From contig NZ_CP016778.1 of the NCBI RefSeq assembly GCF_002288265.1, positions 1,054,001 to 1,118,000 on the forward strand: a DNA stretch of 64,000 nucleotides, in the 5' to 3' direction. The notes below the pieces were generated by a model, which saw only the letters and a list, made by a program, of their open reading frames with translations, was not told the origin of the DNA and did no database searches. How positions within the stretch are numbered: the stretch's first letter is position 1; each line of letters starts with the position of its first letter. Shown here piece after piece: positions 54,637-63,763 of this stretch. The DNA comes from Candidatus Planktophila versatilis. GTDB lineage: Bacteria; Actinomycetota; Actinomycetes; Nanopelagicales; Nanopelagicaceae. Position numbers and translations under genes: made by a program.

Positions 54637-55569
54637 TCAGTAAATCCGAACTACTCGGCCTCCGAAATACCACTCTGTAAAAAACACGCTTCCACTTGAA
54701 TTAACTGCAACGCCATGGGGGCTATTTACCGCGCCCTCTATTACATCAGGGGCAACACTTTCGCCATCCTTTATCTGATTCGGCCAACCTTCACCGCGCT
54801 CAGGCTTGATACTGGGAATAAGAATTTCTACGTTGCCGGCAAGGTCCACCGAAAGCATCGCCCCATAAAGATCAGTCACAATAAGAAGATCATTACGAAT
54901 GGCAAAGGATGAAGGACCGATCATGGCTTCAGAACTTACTGATTTCACATATTCGCCATCGAGTGTGAAAAAAACAATTCTTTTATTTCGTCGGTCAGCA
55001 ATGACCACAAATGATTGCGGTCCACGGGTATCAATAAGAATTCCATGGGGACAGTTAAAAACTAGCGAAGTTGAAGAACCATCAAAGCTTTGAGAGCTGC
55101 CATCGGGTCTAATGCGGTGAACTAAACTCTCCCCATATCCATCACCAATCCAGATATCTCCCTGGTACGGGCCCGCTTCTTCAACAATGGCAAGCGTTGT
55201 GGGTTTCCATGTGACGGCGTCGCCTTCGGAAGTGTTAGGTCTTGAGATTTTTCGTAGCACTTCGCCTTTACGATTAACCAAAAGCACTTGCGCAGCCTCC
55301 GTGCCACCCGGATCACAGATCCAGAAAGAATCATCACTGGAGTTCGAAACCACGGTAATTCCATGCAGGATTGCTGCATCAACATCAACTCTAGTAAAGC
55401 TTGCATCTTCTGGATTTAAGACAATAAATGCGCGTCCACCAGGGGATTCAAAAACTATGTGACCATCGCTCAAGATTCCAATGCCCGAATGCATCCATCC
55501 ATCTCTGGGATTGCCACTAAAAAGTGTTTTCCAATTGACCTCGTGTGGAATTGAATTGGGTTTAGACAT
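54637..55569 (-). CDS. NHL/SMP-30-type beta-propeller protein linked to an ABC importer
   Basis: A 310-residue protein from ATG 55569 (MSKPNSIPHEVNWK); a longer open frame overlaps the ATPase gene and is not real. It shows repeating beta-propeller blades: DGHIVFESPGGRAFIVL, DSFWICDPGGTEAAQVLLVNRKG, GDIWIGDGYGESLVHRIRPDG, SFVVIADRRNKRIVFFTLDG, and NSPHGVAVNSSGSVFFTEW. There is no signal peptide. Family members include lactonases and NHL scaffolds; conserved acidic metal ligands of SMP-30 were not identifiable by eye. It begins 4 bp after the importer ATPase, so it is the last gene of that operon and may act on the imported compound. Confidence 0.75.
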   Translation of the reverse strand: MSKPNSIPHEVNWKTLFSGNPRDGWMHSGIGILSDGHIVFESPGGRAFIVLNPEDASFTRVDVDAAILHGITVVSNSSDDSFWICDPGGTEAAQVLLVNRKGEVLRKISRPNTSEGDAVTWKPTTLAIVEEAGPYQGDIWIGDGYGESLVHRIRPDGSSQSFDGSSTSLVFNCPHGILIDTRGPQSFVVIADRRNKRIVFFTLDGEYVKSVSSEAMIGPSSFAIRNDLLIVTDLYGAMLSVDLAGNVEILIPSIKPERGEGWPNQIKDGESVAPDVIEGAVNSPHGVAVNSSGSVFFTEWYFGGRVVRIY

Positions 55570-55573
55570 CTCT

Positions 55574-56320
55574 CTACAACCGACCAGCCTGGTGAACTCG
55601 CTTGAGGAACTCTTGCGTCTTTGGGTTCTGCGGGTTATGCAGGACTTGCTCCGCACTTCCACGTTCAATGACGTTACCTGATTCAAGGAAGCAGACTTCA
55701 TCGGCAACCTGGGTTGCAAAACCCATTTCATGTGTGGCAAGGACCATCGTCATGCCATCACTTTTTAGGTCACGCACAGCAGAGAGAACTTCATTTACTA
55801 AGACTGGATCAAGTGCTGATGTCACTTCATCTAGAAGAAGTAAGCGTGGGTTAACTGCAAGTGAGCGAATGATTGCCACTCGCTGTTGCTGTCCCCCACT
55901 CAAGCGATCTGGATACTGATCTGCCTTATCGGCTAAATCAAATCTTTTCAGCAGCTGTGTGGCATGAGTATTGGCCTCATCCTTGCTCTTGCCATGGACT
56001 TTGATCGGCGAAAGTGTGATGTTCTCTAAGACTGTTTTGTGTGGGAATAAGTTAAAGGATTGAAAAACCATTCCCAAGCGGCGGCGAACTTCATCAACAT
56101 TCATCAGTGGGTCTGAAATCTCTTGCCCATCAAGGAAAATTTGACCATCATCGATTGATTCCAGCAGATTGATGCAGCGCAAGAGCGTTGATTTACCGGA
56201 CCCCGAGGCGCCAATAAGCACGGTGGCGGTGTGCTCTGGGACCGAAAGCGATAGATCCTGGAGCACAACTTCTTCGCCAAATGACTTTCGAACATTTACC
56301 AGCTCTAAGACGTTGCTCAT
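55574..56320 (-). CDS. Polar amino-acid-type ABC transporter ATP-binding protein
   Basis: ATPase of the GlnQ/HisP class, 248 residues. Walker A GASGSGKST (37-45), signature LSGGQQQR, Walker B LLLLDEVTSALDP, and the switch histidine in VLATHEMGFA. VDEVRRRLGMVFQSFNLFPHKTVLENITLSPI is the family Q-loop. It overlaps the permease stop by 1 bp and is followed 4 bp later by the beta-propeller gene. Confidence 0.95.
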   Translation of the reverse strand: MSNVLELVNVRKSFGEEVVLQDLSLSVPEHTATVLIGASGSGKSTLLRCINLLESIDDGQIFLDGQEISDPLMNVDEVRRRLGMVFQSFNLFPHKTVLENITLSPIKVHGKSKDEANTHATQLLKRFDLADKADQYPDRLSGGQQQRVAIIRSLAVNPRLLLLDEVTSALDPVLVNEVLSAVRDLKSDGMTMVLATHEMGFATQVADEVCFLESGNVIERGSAEQVLHNPQNPKTQEFLKRVHQAGRL

Positions 56321-57195
56321 TAAATTGCACCTTCAGAGTTCTGGGCACTGGTGCGTTGCCTGATGGCTCGGTCTGTGTAACGAGTCATCGGGATAGTGAT
56401 GAGCAAGAACAAGATGGCGGCGACAACATATGGCGTGTAATTAAAGGTACGGCTTGCATTAATCTGAGCAGCGCGCACAGCGTCAGTGACACCCAGAATA
56501 GAGACTAAACCGGTGTCTTTGAGCAGTGAGACGAAATCATTGAGTAGCGGTGGCACAACGCGACGTATTGCTTGCGGCAAGACAACAAAACGCATTGTCT
56601 GCCCGGAAGTTAATCCAAGGGAACGAGCTGCTGCCCGCTGACTTGGGTGAATAGATAAAATCCCACTTCGAATGACTTCTGCCACATAGGCGGAATAGGT
56701 GAGCACAACAGCCACAGTTCCTAAGAAAATTACATTACTTGATACGCCAGTAAGTCCTAAAGCTGGAACACCAAAACCCACTAGCAAGATAATCAAAATC
56801 AGCGGTGCACCTCGGAAGATATCAACATAGGCGGTAGCTAAGAATCTAAAGGGAGTAAGCGCTGGTGATTTTGTAGTGCGCAGCAACGCCAAACCAAGTG
56901 CGATGACACCGATTGCTGCCCCACCAATAAAAGTTAACTGTAAGTTGATCCAAAGCCCGCGAAGGACAGTGGGAAAGACTTCCCGGCCGTAATCAATATC
57001 AAAAAAAGTTGCCTTAACAGTTTCCCAGCCTGGTGAAGTCACAAGAATTGCGGCGAGTGTGCCGAGCACAAAAATAGAAGAAGCCGCGGCAATACCTGCT
57101 TGCCTGCGGCTTATTGATCGGCGAGATTTACGACGCTCTAATTCACGTGAGCTTGGCGACCAAGCAGAGTTTTGCTTCTCTGACATGGTCGCCAA
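56320..57195 (-). CDS. Polar amino-acid-type ABC transporter permease
   Basis: Membrane permease of the HisM/GlnP class, 291 residues. A long charged N-terminus (SSRELERRKSRRSISRRQ) precedes about five spans, which include GLWINLQLTFIGGAAIGVIALGLALL and AYVDIFRGAPLILIILLVGFG. The EAA-type loop is QRAAARSLGLTSGQTMRFVVLPQAIRRVVPPLLND. Only one permease gene is present, so it probably forms a homodimer. It lies 28 bp after the binding-protein gene. Confidence 0.93.
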   Translation of the reverse strand: MATMSEKQNSAWSPSSRELERRKSRRSISRRQAGIAAASSIFVLGTLAAILVTSPGWETVKATFFDIDYGREVFPTVLRGLWINLQLTFIGGAAIGVIALGLALLRTTKSPALTPFRFLATAYVDIFRGAPLILIILLVGFGVPALGLTGVSSNVIFLGTVAVVLTYSAYVAEVIRSGILSIHPSQRAAARSLGLTSGQTMRFVVLPQAIRRVVPPLLNDFVSLLKDTGLVSILGVTDAVRAAQINASRTFNYTPYVVAAILFLLITIPMTRYTDRAIRQRTSAQNSEGAI

Positions 57196-57222
57196 ACTAC
57201 CGTGTTTACTGCTGAGTTTCTA

Positions 57223-58068
57223 TTAAGGCTTTAATACAGGAGCGCCAGCATCAGTTGCTAGCCACTGATCTGTAATTGCGGCCAGTGTTCCATCAGCGGT
57301 AATGGCATCAACTGCGCCAGTAACGCAAGATGTGAGCTTGCTGCCCTTTGAAAGCAAGAGACCGAACTGATCGCCTGCACCAGTTGATGGAAGTTGTCCA
57401 ACAATCAGTCCGTTTGGAACTTCAACACCTGATAGATAGAAGGCAGTTGGAAGATCTACGACGAGACCGTCAATCTGCTTGTTCTTCAGTGCTGACACAC
57501 CAGCTGCATTGTCGTTAAATACCTGTGGCTTGACGCCAATCTGATTTTCAACTGCATCAAGTGAGGTTGTTCCCACAGCTGCGCCAAGCTTGGCGTCCTT
57601 AAGCTCTGCAAGTGAAGTCTTTCCTTCAATCTTGCTTCCCTTAAATGAAACGATTGCTTGTGGGGCGGTGTAATAAGGTGAAGAGAAATCAACTGCCTTC
57701 TTGCGATCTTCAGTGATTGAGAATTGCTGCAAGTTGAAGTCAAACTTCTTCTCCCCTGGGGTGACAGCTGAATCAAATGTGGTGCGGACCCATTCGACAT
57801 CTGCAGCATCAAAGCCAAGCTGCTTAGCTACTGCGTAAGCAACTGCGCCCTCGAAGCCTTCACCAGATTCTGGCTTGTCATCGATAACCCATGGGTAGTA
57901 AGCAGGTTCGCCAGTTGCGATTGTCAGCTTACCTTCAGTGATTGTTGCTAGATCTGCCTTTTCACATGATGCAGCTTGTGATGATGAAGATTCTCCAGAC
58001 CCACATCCTGTGAGTGTGAAAGCTGCTGCGATTACTGCTACCGCGAAAATTCCGAAACGTTTTTGCAC
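57223..58068 (-). CDS. Polar amino-acid-type ABC transporter substrate-binding lipoprotein
   Basis: Family-3 solute-binding lipoprotein, 281 residues, start GTG 58068 with AAGGAGTTAAC directly upstream. The signal peptide ends in a lipobox LTGC, with Cys22 as the lipid-modified residue. EGFEGAVAYAVAKQLGF, DFNLQQFSITEDRKKAVDFSSPYY and DGLVVDLPTAFY are the type II binding fold blocks. First gene of the importer operon; a palindrome near its promoter may be an operator. The ligand is likely an amino acid but cannot be fixed from sequence. Confidence 0.92.
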   Translation of the reverse strand: MQKRFGIFAVAVIAAAFTLTGCGSGESSSSQAASCEKADLATITEGKLTIATGEPAYYPWVIDDKPESGEGFEGAVAYAVAKQLGFDAADVEWVRTTFDSAVTPGEKKFDFNLQQFSITEDRKKAVDFSSPYYTAPQAIVSFKGSKIEGKTSLAELKDAKLGAAVGTTSLDAVENQIGVKPQVFNDNAAGVSALKNKQIDGLVVDLPTAFYLSGVEVPNGLIVGQLPSTGAGDQFGLLLSKGSKLTSCVTGAVDAITADGTLAAITDQWLATDAGAPVLKP

Positions 58069-58097
58069 GTTAACTCCTTAAGGTCGAGGCGTGATGG

Positions 58098-58114
58098 ATA
58101 CTGGATAACAGTAT
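58098..58114 (-). promoter_or_regulatory. Palindrome upstream of the amino-acid importer
   Basis: ATACTG-GATAA-CAGTAT, 6-bp perfect arms with a 5-bp centre, about 30 bp before the GTG start of the binding protein. Such symmetric sites near a promoter are typical operators for dimeric regulators. The regulator is not in the window. Confidence 0.45.
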
Positions 58115-58172
58115 TAACCGAGTCCATGAATGTCGACCCGCAAATCAACCGCAGGAAGCCCAGGAAAGCAAA

Positions 58173-58197
58173 AACGCCCCTCGTTATGAAGGGCGTT
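58173..58197 (-). terminator. Rho-independent terminator after tRNA-Tyr
   Basis: A 10-bp stem AACGCCCTTC/GAGGGGCGTT (one G-U pair, 5-nt loop) followed on the reverse strand by T-rich sequence, 3 bp beyond the tRNA-Tyr CCA end. It separates the tRNA from the amino-acid importer operon. Confidence 0.9.
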
Positions 58198-58199
58198 AC

Positions 58200-58284
58200 T
58201 GGTGGCGGGTGAAGGATTTGAACCTTCGAAGGCAGAGCCGGGGGATTTACAGTCCCCTCCCATTGGCCGCTCGGGCAACCCGCC
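58200..58284 (-). tRNA. tRNA-Tyr (GTA), CCA apparently encoded
   Basis: An 82-nt tRNA with a long variable arm (class II) on the reverse strand: acceptor GGCGGGT/ACCCGCC, anticodon loop CTGTAAA giving GTA, variable arm CGGCTCTGCCTTCG, T-loop TTCAAAT. After the discriminator A comes CCA (58200-58202), so the end may be encoded, though other tRNAs here lack it. Confidence 0.96.
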
Positions 58285-58379
58285 AGGGTCATACAAGTCT
58301 TACGGCGCTTTGGTAGTGCGAGCGGCAAACGATACCTTAGGCGCTGGAACTTTAAAAATCACAGGGGAGCCTCACAACA

Positions 58380-58868
58380 ATGGCTGACAGCAGTTTTGAC
58401 GTAGTCTCAAAGATTGACCGGATGGAGCTAGATAACGCCATTAATCAGGCTATTCGCGAGATTGATACCCGCTTTGACTTTAAGAACACCGGTGCAAAGA
58501 TTGAATTAACAGGTGACAAGATTGCAATTGAGGCAGATACTGAAGAGCGCGCAAAGGCAACTCTTGATGTTGTCAAAGATAAGTTGATTAAGCGCGGTGT
58601 ATCACTTAAGCACTTGGAAGCACCTGAACCTCAATTATCAGGCAAGATCTACAAGATCGCCTGCACTTTAAAAGAGGGAATCTCTACTGAGAATGCCAAG
58701 AAGGTTGCCAAGTTCTTGCGCGATGAGGGTCCGAAGTCAATTAAGACCCAGATTCAGGGTGATGAGCTTCGTGTGACATCTAAGAGCCGTGATGATCTGC
58801 AAGAGGCTATCGAGCAAATTAAGAATGGTAAATTTGATTTTGCTGTTCAGTTTGTTAACTTCCGCTAA
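58380..58868 (+). CDS. yajQ: YajQ-family nucleotide-binding protein
   Basis: A 162-residue protein of two ferredoxin-like domains. [35 protein letters not shown] is diagnostic, with [45 protein letters not shown] in the second half and [11 protein letters not shown] at the end. Homologues bind cyclic di-GMP in Xanthomonas and nucleotides or tRNA elsewhere; the role in Actinobacteria is not settled. A GGGGAG site lies about 12 nt before the ATG. It is directly followed by rarD. Confidence 0.93.
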   Translation: MADSSFDVVSKIDRMELDNAINQAIREIDTRFDFKNTGAKIELTGDKIAIEADTEERAKATLDVVKDKLIKRGVSLKHLEAPEPQLSGKIYKIACTLKEGISTENAKKVAKFLRDEGPKSIKTQIQGDELRVTSKSRDDLQEAIEQIKNGKFDFAVQFVNFR

Positions 58869-59780
58869 GTGGCAGGTAAACGTAGCGAGTATTCACTAGG
58901 GCTACTCTTTGGAATTAGCTCCTACGTTATCTGGGGGCTACTGCCCTTGTATTGGCCACTGCTGCAACCGGCGAATGCGCTAGAAATAGTTGCTCACCGC
59001 GCCGTTTGGACGCTGGTTTTCTGTCTGATAGTTCTGGCACTGACCAAACAGATTTTCTCCACCTTGCAGTTCGTGAAGAATCCAAAGATTATGGTGGTGC
59101 TGCTACTGAGCACAATCTTGATTTCCATCAACTGGATTACCTATATCTGGGCTGTAAACCATGGACATGTGGTGGAGGCGGCTCTCGGTTATTACATCAG
59201 CCCACTCGTTATCATCGCATTCGGCATCATTATTCTGCGCGAAAAAATGCGACCGTTGCAATGGGTATCAGTTGCAATAGCTGCCTTCGGTGTATTAGTT
59301 CTCACTATTGATTATGGCCGGCTCCCCTGGATAGCACTCGCACTTGCACTCTCATGGGGTAGCTATGGGTTAGTAAAGAAGAAACTAAACCTGGGCGCCG
59401 TTGAAGGGATCACAATTGAGACGCTTATTTCGCTGCTTCCTTACGCTGGATATTTAATCTTTCTCGGCCAGCAAGGCAGCGGATCCTTTGGCCAGTCCCC
59501 TGGACTCACACTGCTCTTGATTAGCGCCGGGGCGGTGACAGCTATTCCACTTCTCTTGTTTAACGGATCTACTACTCGTTTGCCATATAGCACTATCGGG
59601 CTCTTGCAATACATCACTCCAACAATTCTATTTTCTATCGGAGTCTGGGTACGTCACGAAGAAATGCCTACTGCGCGCTGGATCGGCTTCTTCCTAATCT
59701 GGTGCGCACTAATAGCACTCGGTGTAGATCTCGTGCGATCAAGCAGAACGGTCGATAATCGCATCACAGAGGGAAAATAA
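58869..59780 (+). CDS. rarD: EamA-family transporter RarD
   Basis: A ten-span permease of the drug/metabolite superfamily, 303 residues. SLGLLFGISSYVIWGLLPLYWPLLQ, IVAHRAVWTLVFCLIVLA and GHVVEAALGYYISPL are RarD hallmarks. GTG 58869 begins immediately after the yajQ stop with no separate ribosome site, so translation is likely coupled. RarD is named for chloramphenicol sensitivity in Pseudomonas; its substrate is unknown. Its 3' end overlaps the polyprenyl synthase gene by 42 bp. Confidence 0.9.
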   Translation: MAGKRSEYSLGLLFGISSYVIWGLLPLYWPLLQPANALEIVAHRAVWTLVFCLIVLALTKQIFSTLQFVKNPKIMVVLLLSTILISINWITYIWAVNHGHVVEAALGYYISPLVIIAFGIIILREKMRPLQWVSVAIAAFGVLVLTIDYGRLPWIALALALSWGSYGLVKKKLNLGAVEGITIETLISLLPYAGYLIFLGQQGSGSFGQSPGLTLLLISAGAVTAIPLLLFNGSTTRLPYSTIGLLQYITPTILFSIGVWVRHEEMPTARWIGFFLIWCALIALGVDLVRSSRTVDNRITEGK

Positions 59781-60728
59781 AGCCCCGGTCACATCATTAA
59801 CTGGCAGTGGACCAAGGGCGGTGCGCGCATCGCGTGCAATATCGAGTAACTGCGCGCGCGATTGCGCTATTGCATCGTGTGTGCGTAGCTCCTTCAATAC
59901 TTGAGCAACAACTGCTTCATCTTTAATAGGTGCTTTAAGTAACTTAATGAGCGCGCGATCTTTGGAAGCAGTTGAATTCATAACATTGAGTGTGACCAAA
60001 GTGGGAATACCTTCACGTAGATCTGTTCCTGGAGTCTTTCCTGATTCATGAGACTCACTTGCGATATCAATAATGTCATCTGCTAATTGGAAGGCAATAC
60101 CAATTTTCTCACCAAAGACGGTCAGTGTCTCCTTTATTTCATTGGGTGCCCCAGAGACCATCGCACCAAAGCGAGCACTGGCTGAAATTAGCGAGCCTGT
60201 CTTATCGGCTACTACCTGCATGTAATGCGCTAGCGGTGCTTGCCCGTTCTGTGGTCCTTGCGTTTCCATGATCTGACCAATAACAAGACGTTCAAATGTT
60301 GATGCTTGTAGTCGCACCGCTTCTGGTCCGATATCTGCCAGCAACGCAGAAACCTTTGCAAAGAGGTAATCCCCAGTCAAAATAGCAACGGTATTTCCCC
60401 AGCGGTTATTAGCACTTACAACACCACGACGAAGTGGTGCTTCATCCATCACATCATCGTGATAGAGGGTGGCCACGTGGGTTAATTCGCAGACAGCAGC
60501 TGATTCAATAATTCCGAACTTATTCTTATCTCCGTAGTGCGATGCAAGGATGGTCAGTAGTGGACGTAATCGCTTGCCACCAGCGGCAACTAAATGTCGA
60601 GAGGTCTCTTCCACCAGCGGGTAATCACCTTGGATATGGCTAAAGAGCAGGTCTTCGACCTTCTTCATACTTGCTTTGAGTTCAACCTCAAGGGCTGGTG
60701 CTAAACCCGGAATTCCAAAGGATGACAT
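59739..60728 (-). CDS. Trans-polyprenyl diphosphate synthase
   Basis: Isoprenyl chain synthase, 329 residues, probably for the menaquinone side chain. GGKRLRPLLTI (50-60) binds diphosphate, the first Asp-rich motif is LYHDDVMDEAPLRRG (Asp91, 92, 95), and the second is QLADDIIDIASES. Chain length cannot be set with confidence by eye. It follows nuoN by 1-bp overlap, placing quinone synthesis next to complex I as in Streptomyces. Its tail overlaps rarD on the other strand. Confidence 0.9.
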   Translation of the reverse strand: MSSFGIPGLAPALEVELKASMKKVEDLLFSHIQGDYPLVEETSRHLVAAGGKRLRPLLTILASHYGDKNKFGIIESAAVCELTHVATLYHDDVMDEAPLRRGVVSANNRWGNTVAILTGDYLFAKVSALLADIGPEAVRLQASTFERLVIGQIMETQGPQNGQAPLAHYMQVVADKTGSLISASARFGAMVSGAPNEIKETLTVFGEKIGIAFQLADDIIDIASESHESGKTPGTDLREGIPTLVTLNVMNSTASKDRALIKLLKAPIKDEAVVAQVLKELRTHDAIAQSRAQLLDIARDARTALGPLPVNDVTGALFSLCDAIIDRSA

Positions 60729-62245
60729 CAGCGAATAAAGGTGGCAGTTGTTGCGATGAAGTCAATCAGCGGCGCTGGGTAGATTCCAAGAATCAAAGTC
60801 AGCACAGATGAAACAGTAATTGTGATTGTGGTCAGCGCTGATGGAATCACTACTGATGTTCCATCTTCAACCGGATCTTTAAAGAACATCAAGACGATGA
60901 CGCGAATATAGAAGAAGGCGGCAACTGCAGATGAGAGCACACCGGCGATAAGAATTGAGGTGCTTCCTGATTCATATGCAGCAGAGAAGATGGAGAACTT
61001 TCCAATGAATCCGGAAGTCAGCGGAATACCGGCAAAGGCAAGTAAGAAGAAGGCAAAGGCAGATGCTAATAGTGGTGAACGCTTTCCAAGACCGCTCCAG
61101 CGGTTAAGGTCACCCACTTCACCGGATGCATCGCGCACAAGTGTGACGATTCCAAATGCACCAACGGTGGCAACGCCGTAAGCAAAGAGATAGAAGATGG
61201 AAGCTTCTAGGCCCGTTTTACTCAAGGCGATCACGCCGGCGAGTAAGAAACCAGCATGGGCAATGGAGGAGTAAGCAAGCATGCGCTTGACATCGCGCTG
61301 GGTGATGGCAACGACTGAGCCAAAGACCATCGTGATAATTGCAATGATGACCATCGCAGGTCGCCACTGCCACTCTGCATTTGCAATTGCCACATAGAAG
61401 ATGCGAAGGATTGCGCCAAATGCTGCAACCTTTGTCGCTGCTGCCATAAATCCAGTAATCGCAGTCGGTGCGCCTTGATACACATCAGGTGACCAGGCAT
61501 GAAATGGCACTGCGCCCACTTTAAAGAGCAGGCCAATAGAGATAAATGCGATTCCTAGAAGTAGGAAGACATCATTGCCGGCCCCGCCAATCACGCTGGC
61601 TTGGATTCCGGCCAAAGTAATGGAACCTGAGTAACCGAAAAGATAGGCAATTCCTAGTAGGAAGAAGGCGGAAGAAAATGCACCAAGAAGGAAGTACTTA
61701 AGCGCTGCCTCTTGCGAAGCCAATCTACGACGACGGGAAAGTCCGGCCATGAGATAGAGAGGAAGTGAGAGCACTTCAAGTGCCACAAAGAGGGTAATCA
61801 GATCAGTAGCAACCGGAAATAGCAGCATTCCTGCCACTGCAAAAAGTGTGAGTGGGAAAACTTCGGTGACGCGCAGATCAGATTGCACCGCATCACGTTC
61901 TTCCTCTGAACCCGGAACTGACGCTGCTAACGCTGTGAAGTTCTCTTGATCTGCAATCAGAAATATGGATAGCACGGCGATAATAAGAATGGAACCCTGC
62001 AGCAGAACCCCCACGCCATCGAATGCAACCGAGCCCATTGCGGCATCGACTGAAGTCTGGGTGCGCACGCGCATGAGCGCTGCAAAGGATGCTACGAGTG
62101 AAAAGATTGAGACAAAGAGTTGCGATGAGTAACGCGAAGCACGAGGGGCAAAGGCTTCGATGAGTACGCCAGCTAGAGCGCCAGCCAGCACAATCAGAAT
62201 GGGAGCCAGTTGGGCGTAATTAAGGGAAGGGGAGATAAATTCCAT
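60728..62245 (-). CDS. nuoN: NADH-quinone oxidoreductase subunit N
   Basis: Antiporter-like proton-pumping subunit of complex I, 505 residues and about 14 membrane spans. LFVALEVLSLPLYLMAGLSRRRRLASQEAALKYFLLGAFSSAFFLLGIAYLFGYSG has the conserved glutamate and lysine of the channel, and GAVPFHAWSPDVYQGAPTAITGFMAAATKVAAF the second key lysine region. It lies directly against nuoM (stop and start abut) and ends the nuo operon. Confidence 0.96.
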   Translation of the reverse strand: MEFISPSLNYAQLAPILIVLAGALAGVLIEAFAPRASRYSSQLFVSIFSLVASFAALMRVRTQTSVDAAMGSVAFDGVGVLLQGSILIIAVLSIFLIADQENFTALAASVPGSEEERDAVQSDLRVTEVFPLTLFAVAGMLLFPVATDLITLFVALEVLSLPLYLMAGLSRRRRLASQEAALKYFLLGAFSSAFFLLGIAYLFGYSGSITLAGIQASVIGGAGNDVFLLLGIAFISIGLLFKVGAVPFHAWSPDVYQGAPTAITGFMAAATKVAAFGAILRIFYVAIANAEWQWRPAMVIIAIITMVFGSVVAITQRDVKRMLAYSSIAHAGFLLAGVIALSKTGLEASIFYLFAYGVATVGAFGIVTLVRDASGEVGDLNRWSGLGKRSPLLASAFAFFLLAFAGIPLTSGFIGKFSIFSAAYESGSTSILIAGVLSSAVAAFFYIRVIVLMFFKDPVEDGTSVVIPSALTTITITVSSVLTLILGIYPAPLIDFIATTATFIR

Positions 62246-63763
62246 TTACTTACCTGCGCCCTCTGTTGGTATTGGATCGGTAAATCCCTGAACTTCAAGA
62301 ACGTGCGCGGATGCTGGATTAATGACGTTGAGTAGCGGTGATGGATAGAAACCGAGAGCAATAATGATTGCCATCACTGGCGCAATAGCAATCTTTTCCC
62401 GCAGGTTTAAATCTGGCAGGTTCTCATTGCCAGGAGTAGTAGGACCATGCAGCGCCTTCTGCACCGGAATCAAAATATAGAGTGCGGCAAGCACGATTCC
62501 GAAGGTGGCAATGACGGCCGCAACTGGATAACGGGTAAATGTTCCCACCAAGACTAAGAACTCACTGACGAAGCTTGATAGTCCAGGAAGTGCCAGCGAT
62601 GACATGCCGGCGATAAAGAAGGACCAGGCCATTACTGGTGTGACACGTTGTAAGCCACCGAAGTCAGCAATTGTTGATGATCCACGACGAGCTGCCATCC
62701 AGCCGGCCACAATAAATAGCGCGGCAGTTGAGAAGCCGTGGTTGAACATATAAAGAGTGGCACCGCTATGACCTTGAGTAGTCATAGCGAAGATTCCCAT
62801 GGTGATAAATCCGAAGTGAGAAATAGATGTGTAAGCAATCAGGCGCTTGATATCAGTAGCCCCAATAGCTAGGAAGGCGCCGTAGATAATTGAGATTACA
62901 GCCAAAGTAATAATGATTGGCGTGAAGGTCTTGCTCGCATCTGGAAAGAGTGTGAGACAGAAACGAATCATTCCAAATGTTCCGACTTTATCTAGCACGC
63001 CAAGGAGTAACACAGATGTTCCTGGAGTTGCAGAGGATGCGGCATCTGGAAGCCAGGTGTGTAGTGGCCATAGTGGAGCCTTGATGGCAAAGGCGATAAA
63101 GAAACCGAGGAAGAGCAGGTTCTGTGTCGTAGGGCTCATGTAATTATGAAGCTCAGATAATTTGTTGATATCAAAGGTATGTCCGCCATTAGCACCGGAA
63201 ATCACATAAAGACCAATGATTGAGGCGAGCATCAAGAGACCGCCAAAGAGGCTATAGAGCAAGAACTTCACCGCAGCAGCTGCGCGATCGCCACTGCCAT
63301 ATCCACCAATGAGGAAGTAGACCGGTATCAACATCGCTTCGAAGATGACGTAGAACAGGAATACATCTGTTGCCGCAAAGACACCAATCATCATCGTTTC
63401 TAGAACAAGAATGAGCATGTAGAAGACCTTGGCAGACCAACGTCCGCCTTCAGATTCTTTCCACCCAGCCAAGACCACAATGGGTGCAAGGAGCACGGAC
63501 ATCAGAATAAGAACGAGTGATAGTCCATCAACACCGACTGCGTAATTGATTCCAAATGAAGGAATCCATTCAACTGATTGCACAAACTGGAATGAAGTAT
63601 CGGCTGCATTAAAGTTAAACCAGGTGAGTACGCCAGAGATTGCAACCAATAGCGTGGTAGCAAGTGCTGCCTGCTTAATGCGTAGTACTTGATCACTCGG
63701 AATTACCGCAAGCAGTAGCGTGCCAAGAATTGGAAGCAACATCATTGTGGTCAGCGCGTTCAT
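62246..63763 (-). CDS. nuoM: NADH-quinone oxidoreductase subunit M
   Basis: Antiporter-like subunit of complex I, 505 residues from ATG 63763 (MNALTTMMLLPILG), which overlaps the nuoL stop as ATGA; the 15-bp longer frame has a TTG inside nuoL. FYVIFEAMLIPVYFLIGGYG carries the conserved glutamate, KAPLWPLHTWLPDAASSATPGTSVLLLGVLDKVGTFGMIRFCL the key lysines, and LIAYTSISHFGFITMGIFA a further motif. About 14 spans. Complex I pumps protons across the membrane here using NADH. Confidence 0.96.
   Translation of the reverse strand: MNALTTMMLLPILGTLLLAVIPSDQVLRIKQAALATTLLVAISGVLTWFNFNAADTSFQFVQSVEWIPSFGINYAVGVDGLSLVLILMSVLLAPIVVLAGWKESEGGRWSAKVFYMLILVLETMMIGVFAATDVFLFYVIFEAMLIPVYFLIGGYGSGDRAAAAVKFLLYSLFGGLLMLASIIGLYVISGANGGHTFDINKLSELHNYMSPTTQNLLFLGFFIAFAIKAPLWPLHTWLPDAASSATPGTSVLLLGVLDKVGTFGMIRFCLTLFPDASKTFTPIIITLAVISIIYGAFLAIGATDIKRLIAYTSISHFGFITMGIFAMTTQGHSGATLYMFNHGFSTAALFIVAGWMAARRGSSTIADFGGLQRVTPVMAWSFFIAGMSSLALPGLSSFVSEFLVLVGTFTRYPVAAVIATFGIVLAALYILIPVQKALHGPTTPGNENLPDLNLREKIAIAPVMAIIIALGFYPSPLLNVINPASAHVLEVQGFTDPIPTEGAGK

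Noticed and set aside
55570-55740. An N-terminal 57-residue extension of the beta-propeller gene
   Set aside because: It lies wholly inside the ATPase gene in another frame, has no family resemblance, and an ATG with suitable spacing lies 4 bp after the ATPase stop.
58200-58202. CCA directly after tRNA-Tyr taken as proof of encoded CCA ends in this genome
   Set aside because: The other three tRNAs in the window do not encode CCA, so this single case may be chance.
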